Shown: positions 1 through 6,537 of the stretch, in pieces | Layout: each line of letters begins with the position of its first letter | Position numbering within the stretch: the first letter of the stretch is position 1 | Origin: JBBQSF01 sp038214085 | GTDB taxonomy: Bacteria > Bacteroidota > Bacteroidia > Bacteroidales > CG2-30-32-10 | Assembly: GCA_038214085.1 (NCBI GenBank) | Contig: JBBQSF010000011.1 | Coordinates: 1 to 36,130, forward strand | DNA length: 36,130 nt | Direction of reading: 5' to 3' | Position numbers and translations under genes: made by a program | The notes under the pieces: generated by a model | Database searches by the model: none | Seen by the model: only the letters and a program-made list of their open reading frames with translations | Told to the model about the DNA's origin: nothing

Positions 1-1944
1 TGTATTTTTCCCGAGGTAAGTATATGAAATTGTATACACATAAACGCCTATGGGTACACGATTATTTTCATATGTGCCATCCCATTTATCTGATTGGTTC
101 GATGTTTCAAAAAGCAAATTTCCCCAACGATTGTATATCTGCATTTTATAATTTTCAACAGTTTTCGAGATAACTGGATAAAACTGGTCGTTTACGTTGT
201 CGCCATCATTTGAAATTGCATTTGGAATATAATCGCCAAATTCTTCAATAGTCACTTCTTGAAATGTTGAATCAATACAACCCAGATCAGATATAGCATA
301 TAACCATACATAATACGTTCCCTGATCAATAAATACAGATGATGGATTTTCATCGGAACTGGTAAAACCATTTCCAAAGTTCCATAAATAGGCCACTGCA
401 TTTTGACTTAAATTATTTGTTGCTACTGATAAAGGAGCAAATCCTGAAGTAGGATTAATTGTAAAAGCGGCAATTACATCCGAAAAATATAACATTTCCG
501 AATATGATGCACTACAACCATTAAGACCAACGGTGTATGTAACCCATAAGGAATCACCCACCATATTTAAATTTAAAATATTTGAACTTATCCCCGCTCC
601 GCTCCATTGCCCTCCAGGTGTTCCTGTAACAAGAGAATTAAGATTAAAAGAATTTTGATTTTTGCAGATTACGGTGGGCGAAAGCCAATCAGGATGCGGT
701 ACCGGATTAACATTTATAATTTGAGTTACAGTATCGGCGCAAGCAGCAGCACCAGTAACAATGTAAGAAATGGAAATATTTCCCAATAAACCAGCAGGGT
801 TAAATACAGACAAGAGCATTCCTTGTCCAAGCCATACACCTCCTGCATCGCCTGTAACAAAAGCGTTTAAATCAATTGCCACACCATCCTGACATATAGA
901 ATCTGGAGGAATCCAGCTTGCATTAAAATTTGGAAGAATGCTGATATCATGGCTTTCGGTTGCCGAACATGGCGCTGTTCCTACAGTGTATGTAATATTG
1001 ATATTCCCGCTTAATCCACTTGGGTTAAATGTATTTCCTGTTACTCCTGAACCGCTCCATGTTCCGCCTGTAGTGGCTAAAGCAGATAATAATGTATTTA
1101 AGTTTAGTGCCGATGATGTTTGGCATAAAGCTGATGGTGCTGTCCATGTGGCAAGTGCAGAAGCGGTAACCTGAATATCGTGGGATTGTATAAGCTGACA
1201 AGGTATGTTACCAACAGTGTATGTTACAGTATATGTCCCGTTTAAACCGGTTGGATTAAAAGTAGTTCCGCTAACTCCAGTTCCAGACCACGTCCCGCCA
1301 GTAGTGGCTGATGCAGACAATAATGTGTTTAGATTTATAGCGGCAGCAGTTGGACACATTGCTGAAGGAGCCGTCCAATCAGGATTTAAAGGAATGTATG
1401 GCGCTTGGCACCCATCGTTATAGTATGTAGCAACACCGGGATCAGTAAACCTCACTCCAGCACCGTCCTGCGCCACATGTACTCCTGATTGATCAATTAA
1501 AAGAGATTTATCATAAGAAACGTCTTCATTTATCATAGCTCCAGTTAACTGATGTAAACGAAGTTTTCTAATCATAGAAGTGCCAGTGGTTCCATAGTTG
1601 GTAAAATTACCTGTAGAAGTATTTGTGTTATTCTGAACAACTAAATAAAGAGTATCGCTTAATAACGAAAAATCATTGGCATAAGGCAAAAAATTCATGC
1701 TGGTGATAATCAATCCTTTTTTCCCGGCAGGAATTAAACCTTGACCATTGGTACCGCCTGTTGGAATAATTAATTTCCCACAGTTAACAATTATTGTATT
1801 GATTCGGTTTACTTTTGCAACAGATGTATCGTAAGCCGCAGTGCCTGGAATAATCCAGCCATTAAAAGAATTTGCAGTAGGCCAATTATTCACAACAGGA
1901 GTTCCTGTATATGGGGCAACCATCAACACGAATTTCGGCAACAT
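1..1944 (-). CDS. T9SS type B sorting domain surface protein, 5'-truncated by frameshift and cut by window edge
   Basis: Seen: the minus frame is open from about 1944 to base 1 with no stop, so the C-terminus lies just outside the window. In order it encodes four tandem Ig-like repeats of 76-77 residues, each opening with a Trp and containing GGxWSGxGV (Trp codons at 1377, 1146, 915 and 687). A PKD-type domain follows (YLWNFGNG and a conserved GTY, about 490-270), then a gliding-motility/CHU_C type B sorting domain (IYNRWGNLLFE, KWDGTYENNRVPIGVYVY, about 255-1). The in-frame ATG at 1944 is an artefact: the native N-terminus is the signal-peptide ORF at 1886-2170, joined through a one-base shift at 1921. 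Repaired, the visible protein is about 723 residues. Known of the family: such proteins cross the outer membrane by the T9SS and are secreted or surface-attached. The ligand is unknown. Confidence 0.85.
   Translation of the reverse strand, partial: MLPKFVLMVAPYTGTPVVNNWPTANSFNGWIIPGTAAYDTSVAKVNRINTIIVNCGKLIIPTGGTNGQGLIPAGKKGLIITSMNFLPYANDFSLLSDTLYLVVQNNTNTSTGNFTNYGTTGTSMIRKLRLHQLTGAMINEDVSYDKSLLIDQSGVHVAQDGAGVRFTDPGVATYYNDGCQAPYIPLNPDWTAPSAMCPTAAAINLNTLLSASATTGGTWSGTGVSGTTFNPTGLNGTYTVTYTVGNIPCQLIQSHDIQVTASALATWTAPSALCQTSSALNLNTLLSALATTGGTWSGSGVTGNTFNPSGLSGNINITYTVGTAPCSATESHDISILPNFNASWIPPDSICQDGVAIDLNAFVTGDAGGVWLGQGMLLSVFNPAGLLGNISISYIVTGAAACADTVTQIINVNPVPHPDWLSPTVICKNQNSFNLNSLVTGTPGGQWSGAGISSNILNLNMVGDSLWVTYTVGLNGCSASYSEMLYFSDVIAAFTINPTSGFAPLSVATNNLSQNAVAYLWNFGNGFTSSDENPSSVFIDQGTYYVWLYAISDLGCIDSTFQEVTIEEFGDYIPNAISNDGDNVNDQFYPVISKTVENYKMQIYNRWGNLLFETSNQSDKWDGTYENNRVPIGVYVYTISYTYLGKNT
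460..1385 (-). repeat. Four tandem 76-77 residue Ig-like repeats
   Basis: The Trp codons that open the units lie at 1377, 1146, 915 and 687, giving spacings of 231, 231 and 228 bases. The first two units are very similar at DNA level (ATTGGTGGNACNTGGAG-like core); the third and fourth are more diverged. The repeats form a stalk-like stretch between the N-terminal region and the PKD domain. Confidence 0.8.
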
Positions 1945-2170
1945 TTACAGGTACTGATTCTACTCTAAATCTTACCATTTCATTGTAACCCTCAAAGCCA
2001 GTGCCTTGATCACATGCATCAACTAAAATGCTTTCAATTTGAAGAAATTGCCCAAAAGCATTGCCATTTGTAATGGTTAAAAAACAAATTAAAAAAACAA
2101 TAGTAATTGATCTAATCTTAAAATGCTTATGAAGCAATGTATTCACAAATGAAGTTTTAAATTTTATCAT
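1886..2170 (-). pseudogene. N-terminal fragment of the frameshifted T9SS surface protein
   Basis: Seen: 94 codons with a membrane-targeting N-terminus (hydrophobic IVFLICFLTITNGNAFGQ, likely signal peptidase cleavage after it) followed by QIESILVDACDQGTGFEGYNEMVRF, a start common in Bacteroidota T9SS surface proteins. Up to the codon at 1924-1922 (Asp) the protein looks native; after that the residues are nonsense and a stop follows. Dropping one base at 1921 rejoins the long open frame (VAPYTGTPVVNNWP). This is therefore the first 83 residues of the neighbouring gene, not a separate gene. A TATTTTTG -7 box lies 24 bases upstream. A sequencing error would give the same picture. Confidence 0.8.
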
Positions 2171-2193
2171 TAAAGTATAATCCTGCTAATGTA

Positions 2194-2201
2194 CAAAAAT
2201 A
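2194..2201 (-). promoter_or_regulatory. -7 promoter box of the frameshifted surface protein
   Basis: TATTTTTG on the minus strand fits the Bacteroidota -7 element TAnnTTTG, 23 bases before the ATG at 2170. No clear -33 TTG at the usual distance. Confidence 0.4.
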
Positions 2202-2238
2202 GCTAAAATATTTTATTTTTATCTAAAAATCAAGATAG

Positions 2239-2547
2239 TATTTAGACGATGTTTCATTATACTTATGTGAAGATACAGTAGCTTTAGAAAACCAAATAAT
2301 AATTCCCAATACTTACACTCCAAACAACGATAGTTATAACGATTATTTTACCATTAAAGGTCAAAACATAAAAAACGGAAAAATATTCAACCGTTGGGGT
2401 CAGGAACTTTATATTTTTTCAAAACCAGAAGATAAATGGGATGGCAAATACAAAGGAAATGATGTTTCGGAAGGGGTTTATTTTTATTTGGTTAGTGTGG
2501 AGTTTGGAGCTGGAAGTCGGGAGACTAAAACCGGGAGTGTTCAGTAG
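2239..2547 (+). pseudogene. Orphan T9SS type B (CHU_C) sorting-domain remnant
   Basis: Seen: an open stretch of about 102 codons between in-frame stops at 2236 and 2545, with no ATG at its head. It reads YLDDVSLYLCEDT, then PNTYTPNNDSYNDYFTIKG, IFNRWGQELY, KWDGKYKG and SEGVYFYLVSVEF, which is a complete gliding-motility-associated C-terminal domain ending in TGSVQ. The leading YLDDVSL resembles the end of a carbohydrate-binding-type beta-sandwich, suggesting the parent was a larger secreted protein. Two in-frame stops upstream show the parent gene is gone. It lies head-to-head with the frameshifted surface protein, so deletion or recombination at similar sorting domains is a plausible origin (inference). 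Confidence 0.75.
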
Positions 2548-2604
2548 ATACGATGATATTTATTTACTTAAGATATTTCCATGTTGTGTTGCATTTCAGA
2601 ATAA

Positions 2605-3876
2605 TCAAAAATACATAAACCTCGGATTCACCACATTGTTATAAATTGAGCCAAAAGTATAGGTGATTCCAAAACTTGTGTAAAAGCTGTATTGTGACGA
2701 AAGTTGTTTTTGCTGCGTCAATATTTCCTCAGGCGATGCACCAGCTTTAGGAATATTAAGCTGATCGTGAATAAAAGAAACATAGGACGACGAATTCACC
2801 GACAATCCTTTAAAAATTCGCACACTGAAATAAGCAGAAAGGGAAAGATTGTTTTTTGAAAAATCGTGAAAATAATTCGACCAGGAAACCGACGACGAAA
2901 TGGTTCCCCACTTTTGAGTAAGATCGATTGATGCCGTTAGGGAATTGCTAAAAAGACTTTCTTCCATTTTATTAAAAATAGTAGTGTCGATATATTTACG
3001 ATGTCCAAAACCCGCTTCATACAACAAACACAATTGTTTCCGTGTTGATTCTTCGTATTTAAAAAAATCATATTCGAGTGCAGGCCGAACCGACCATGCA
3101 TAATCGATATTGCTGTATGTACTTGTGTTGACAGCAACACCACCTCCCACAGACCAATGCGGGCTTATACTTTTAACATATAAAGCATTAAAATATTTAG
3201 AATTGGTAGTGCTTACAAATTCAGTGGTATCATCAATTTGATACTTTGTTTGATTGTAGCTATTGCTGCCATTGAATGTCAATTTGTGTTTTTCTGTAAT
3301 CTGGTTTGCACTTAATGAATTATACAAATAAAACTGTTTAAAGCTTTCCTGACCATTAATATATGTATCGCCATATAAACTGAACACCCAGCTTTTCCAT
3401 GGGTCGCTAACTTCATCTGGCGCACTTTCCGACACATAACTAATATTTATTTTTTCAGCCAAAGGTGTTTTTGCAACATAAGGCATCAACCCAAGTTTTA
3501 TATATGCAACAAGCTTAACCCTTATTTCATCATCGGTATCCGTTGGTTTTGTATTAAATTTAAGCGTATCGTTGTGGCCCGAAGATCCATTTTGACCAAT
3601 AAAATTCATTGAATATTCGTTGCCACCACTTCCTGTGGTTTGCACTGAAATGAGCACAAATACTTTAGCTTCCTTTTGATCGCGCATGTAATTCACAAAA
3701 TTGACTTGTTTTTTCACATATGCCATGTCGCAAACCGGGCATGAAATAAATATATTTACAGCATCTTTTCGCAAACTGTCTGATTTTGGAATGGTGTCCT
3801 GAGCTTGACTGTTCAATGGATTCAAAGACATCAGCAATACAATTGCCAAACAAAAAAAGCTGCATATTATTCTCAT
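2605..3876 (-). CDS. Predicted outer-membrane beta-barrel protein
   Basis: Seen: 423 residues with a signal peptide (MRIICSFFCLAIVLLMSLNPLNSQAQ). A soluble N-terminal part follows, about residues 35-150, with CPVC and RDQKEAKVFVLISVQTTGSGG, and then GLMPYVAKTPLAEKI. From about residue 165 to the end the sequence alternates polar and aromatic residues with many Tyr/Ser/Asn turns, as in beta-barrels. The last residue is Phe (FMYF), the usual C-terminal signal for barrel insertion. I recognise the N-terminal pattern from uncharacterised Bacteroidota outer-membrane proteins but know no assigned function. The gene has its own -7 box and stands alone. The CPVC pair could be a redox or metal site, but this is not shown. 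Confidence 0.7.
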   Translation of the reverse strand: MRIICSFFCLAIVLLMSLNPLNSQAQDTIPKSDSLRKDAVNIFISCPVCDMAYVKKQVNFVNYMRDQKEAKVFVLISVQTTGSGGNEYSMNFIGQNGSSGHNDTLKFNTKPTDTDDEIRVKLVAYIKLGLMPYVAKTPLAEKINISYVSESAPDEVSDPWKSWVFSLYGDTYINGQESFKQFYLYNSLSANQITEKHKLTFNGSNSYNQTKYQIDDTTEFVSTTNSKYFNALYVKSISPHWSVGGGVAVNTSTYSNIDYAWSVRPALEYDFFKYEESTRKQLCLLYEAGFGHRKYIDTTIFNKMEESLFSNSLTASIDLTQKWGTISSSVSWSNYFHDFSKNNLSLSAYFSVRIFKGLSVNSSSYVSFIHDQLNIPKAGASPEEILTQQKQLSSQYSFYTSFGITYTFGSIYNNVVNPRFMYF

Positions 3877-3912
3877 AAATATAATTTAAGAATCAAAAAA
3901 AATGAAAGCGAA

Positions 3913-3920
3913 CAAATATA
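3913..3920 (-). promoter_or_regulatory. -7 promoter box of the outer-membrane barrel gene
   Basis: TATATTTG on the minus strand, 36 bases before the start at 3876; matches TAnnTTTG. No convincing -33 element. Confidence 0.4.
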
Positions 3921-3958
3921 TAACTATTCTTAATATTAAAATATTGTATTGACCGAAA

Positions 3959-4900
3959 TTAATTTCTAAAAAAATGTTGCAAATGTGCCACAACCTCCAT
4001 GAGCCAGGCAATTCCGAGATGAACAATAACCCCACCAAATATACTACGTGTATACATAGCAATTATTCCAAGCAAATATCCACCAAAAAATGAGCTAATG
4101 CATTCAGGGAGCGGTTTCCCAAAGTGAATTGTGCAATATACTGCCGCCATGGGCAACACGGCATGTCGCCCCAAAAGGCTTACCATTCCTATCACCAGTG
4201 CGCCTCTAAAAAACAGTTCGATGCAAATAAAATTTAATCCGTACGAAAACTCATACATCGAAGTCATTTGAAACATTGACAATCCGAATACATCGCCCTT
4301 AATAAACCAGGGTTTGAATTTGGGATAAGTTTTCATAAAATCAGGCAGAAATGAAGCAATTACTACCAATGGAATCATGCAACACAACAGGAAAAGATAG
4401 GGCTTGTAATCGAAGTTTTTTAAGGTAACCCCATATAAAAATGGTACGTTTTTTCTATCAAATATCAGCCACAGAAAAAGCAGCGGTAAAATAAAGACTG
4501 TTACAAAACGCATATTTGCTGCAATTTTGCTTACAAAATATTCTTCGTAATCTTGAAAACGCTCAGCCCACAAGTAAAAAAAATAAAACCCGACAGCAAT
4601 ACTCAACAATACAATCAATGCCCCTGATTTAATCCACATTTTTGGATTTCGCAAAATCTTGAATTCCTTATTTATTGCAAGCTTTGGCACAAGAATAAAA
4701 TAATACGTTGAAGCATAAAGCAAGAAATAAAATACCATTCCAATCGCTTGCTTATGGTAACTGTCGAGAATTTTCTTTTCAAGACCAATAGAATAATTCA
4801 CCGAAATGGCTACAATCAGAAACAAAAAAGTAAAAACATAAATGCGTTTATCGAAATCTTCGGCAATAAAAGTTTTTGAATAGACAATAAGTTTACGCAT
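3959..4900 (-). CDS. CPBP-family-like intramembrane protease homologue
   Basis: Seen: 313 residues with about eight hydrophobic segments. The C-terminal third has the CPBP/Abi layout: IELFFRGAL (motif 1, usually EExxxR) at about residue 228, TIHFGKP (the FxxxH-type motif 2), and VIVHLGIAWLMEV (motif 3 His) near the end. Known of the family: CPBP proteins are membrane metalloprotease-type enzymes related to the CAAX protease Rce1. Oddity: the first Glu of motif 1, the catalytic base in Rce1, is Ile here, so activity is doubtful. The gene is followed by no close partner; a TATCTTCG box lies 48 bases upstream of its start. Confidence 0.7.
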   Translation of the reverse strand: MRKLIVYSKTFIAEDFDKRIYVFTFLFLIVAISVNYSIGLEKKILDSYHKQAIGMVFYFLLYASTYYFILVPKLAINKEFKILRNPKMWIKSGALIVLLSIAVGFYFFYLWAERFQDYEEYFVSKIAANMRFVTVFILPLLFLWLIFDRKNVPFLYGVTLKNFDYKPYLFLLCCMIPLVVIASFLPDFMKTYPKFKPWFIKGDVFGLSMFQMTSMYEFSYGLNFICIELFFRGALVIGMVSLLGRHAVLPMAAVYCTIHFGKPLPECISSFFGGYLLGIIAMYTRSIFGGVIVHLGIAWLMEVVAHLQHFFRN

Positions 4901-4947
4901 TTTTAAGAAATTTCGAGGTATTGAAAATAGTATTTTTTTTTGTTTTG

Positions 4948-4955
4948 CGAAGATA
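4948..4955 (-). promoter_or_regulatory. Weak -7 box of the CPBP-like gene
   Basis: TATCTTCG on the minus strand differs by one base from TAnnTTTG and sits 48 bases before the start at 4900. Confidence 0.25.
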
Positions 4956-4977
4956 TAATCTAATGCAATTTGAATTA

Positions 4978-5460
4978 TTATTTTCTTTTAAAATCGACAC
5001 GTTCAACTTCAAGGGCTTTAGTTTGTCCCTTTAGTATCGTGGCTTTGGGGCCATAACCAATGGAAAGAATTATTTTTTCAATTTCATTAATTTCTATGGA
5101 ATCAAAGTTCTGTTTGTACGACGCATCTAGCTCTGCCATTATGGGTTCAATTAAACCGGAAGCCTTGTTTACACTTTTTTTCTGGTTGTTTTTATAAAGT
5201 GCCTGCAGTGTATCTGCTTCAATCACAAAATTAATACTGTCGTTAGAATTAATTCTGTAAATACATCCGTTAACAACTCCAATGCCCACATCTTCGCCGG
5301 GCTTAACCCTGCCATTTGCCACTAATCTGATTAACAAATTTGATTTAAATGCTTTATAAACTGCTTTGGTTTCATATTCATATCCGCTTAGTGTAGTCCC
5401 AATACACCCTTCAAAACATATAAAACAATAAGCAAAAAGCACAATAAATATTATTTTCAT
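4978..5460 (-). CDS. Small predicted lipoprotein of unknown function
   Basis: I do not recognise this family. I prefer the start at 5460 (MKIIFIVLFAYCFICFEGC) over the upstream ATG at 5481, because it puts a normal lipoprotein signal peptide at the N-terminus; the longer form adds MYAKIFT. The Cys in FEGC would be the lipidated residue. The mature protein is about 140 residues, mixed alpha/beta in appearance, with GEDVGIGVVNGCIYRIN and a C-terminal ILSIGYGPKATILKGQ. It is divergent from the antiporter gene, with paired -7 boxes in between. It may be transcribed with the CPBP-like gene downstream, but a 77-base gap with its own weak box makes that uncertain. Confidence 0.6.
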   Translation of the reverse strand: MKIIFIVLFAYCFICFEGCIGTTLSGYEYETKAVYKAFKSNLLIRLVANGRVKPGEDVGIGVVNGCIYRINSNDSINFVIEADTLQALYKNNQKKSVNKASGLIEPIMAELDASYKQNFDSIEINEIEKIILSIGYGPKATILKGQTKALEVERVDFKRK

Positions 5461-5516
5461 GGTAAAAATTTTTGCATACAATTCTTAAATCATCACAAAA
5501 TCAACAATTTACCAAA

Positions 5517-5524
5517 CAAAGATA
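5517..5524 (-). promoter_or_regulatory. -7 promoter box of the small lipoprotein gene
   Basis: TATCTTTG on the minus strand, a full TAnnTTTG match, 56 bases upstream of the start at 5460. Confidence 0.45.
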
Positions 5525-5564
5525 TGACAATAAAAACAATCATTAAACAAAAAAATAAATCTGA

Positions 5565-5572
5565 TACCTTTG
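5565..5572 (+). promoter_or_regulatory. -7 promoter box of the antiporter gene
   Basis: TACCTTTG on the plus strand, 13 bases before the ATG at 5586. With a start site about 7 bases after the box the mRNA would be almost leaderless. Confidence 0.45.
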
Positions 5573-5585
5573 TAAAAAAAAGTTT

Positions 5586-6536
5586 ATGCTCAACTTTTTC
5601 TTAATAATTGGTGGACTTGCCTTAACCATTTTCAGCGCACACTGGCTTGTAAATGGAGCTTCGTCCATAGCAAAGCATTATGGAATCTCAGATATTGTAA
5701 TAGGATTGACTGTTGTGGCATTTGGCACTTCTGCACCTGAATTAACCATTAATGTTCTTTCGGCTGTTGAAGGATCTACCGATATTGCGATTGGAAATAT
5801 TTTAGGAAGTAACATTGCAAATATATTGTTAATACTGGGAATTGCAGCCATAATATTTCCATTACCAATTTTAAAAAGCTCGCGTAATAAAGAAATTCCT
5901 TTTAGTTTAATTGCGGCAGTTGTGCTATGGTTGCTTGCCAACGACAAATTGTTTGACTCTTCGGTAACCGGAAATTTTATTTCGGCAATGGATGGAATCA
6001 TTCTGTTGATATTCTTCTGCTTTTTTCTTTTCTACTCTTTTCGATTGGCCAAAACACCTGGAATAAAAAGCGAAACTGTAAAAAGCATTACCATTAATAA
6101 AAGCATTTTTTTAATTTTAATCGGACTTACTGGTCTTTATTTCGGAGGAAAGTACATGGTGGAAGGTGCCATAAATTTCGCATCTTCAATTGGAATGAGT
6201 CAGCGTGTAATCGGGCTTACTATTGTTGCAATTGGGACATCAATACCCGAACTGGCAACCTCCGTGGTGGCTGCACTTAAAAAAAATGCAGGTATTGCAG
6301 TTGGCAATGTGGTTGGGTCGAACATTTTTAATATCTTTTTTGTTCTTGGGACTACTGCTGTAATTAAACCCTTGCCCTTCGACGCTGAAATTCAGTTTGA
6401 TGTGATTTTTACAATTTTTGCCAGCTTGTTATTATTTTTAACAGCTTTTACTTTTAAAAAGAATAAAATTGATAGAATTGAAGGCTTTTTTTTCCTTCTA
6501 ATTTATATTGGTTATATTGTTTACACTCTGATGTAA
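5586..6536 (+). CDS. Calcium/sodium antiporter (CaCA family, YrbG-like)
   Basis: What it does: exchanges Ca2+ for Na+ across the inner membrane (family knowledge). Seen: 316 residues, about ten hydrophobic segments, and the two inverted alpha-repeats that define the family. Alpha-1 is GLTVVAFGTSAPEL...GNILGSNIANILLILG (residues 41-85); alpha-2 is GLTIVAIGTSIPEL...GNVVGSNIFNIFFVLG (about 210-255). The ion-binding acids Glu in SAPEL and SIPEL and the Asn in GSN are all present, so it should be functional. The length fits the family. The stop codon ends one base from the stop codon of the convergent helicase gene, with no room for a separate terminator. Confidence 0.93.
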   Translation: MLNFFLIIGGLALTIFSAHWLVNGASSIAKHYGISDIVIGLTVVAFGTSAPELTINVLSAVEGSTDIAIGNILGSNIANILLILGIAAIIFPLPILKSSRNKEIPFSLIAAVVLWLLANDKLFDSSVTGNFISAMDGIILLIFFCFFLFYSFRLAKTPGIKSETVKSITINKSIFLILIGLTGLYFGGKYMVEGAINFASSIGMSQRVIGLTIVAIGTSIPELATSVVAALKKNAGIAVGNVVGSNIFNIFFVLGTTAVIKPLPFDAEIQFDVIFTIFASLLLFLTAFTFKKNKIDRIEGFFFLLIYIGYIVYTLM

Positions 6537-6537
6537 A

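Noticed and set aside
607..1423. Three plus-strand frames of 60-78 codons in the first 1.4 kb
   Set aside because: They lie opposite the repeat region of the minus-strand surface protein and repeat with its period; they have no family resemblance.
2441..2644. 67-codon plus frame near the orphan sorting domain
   Set aside because: It is the wrong frame of the CHU_C remnant; the frame ending at 2547 carries the recognisable domain.
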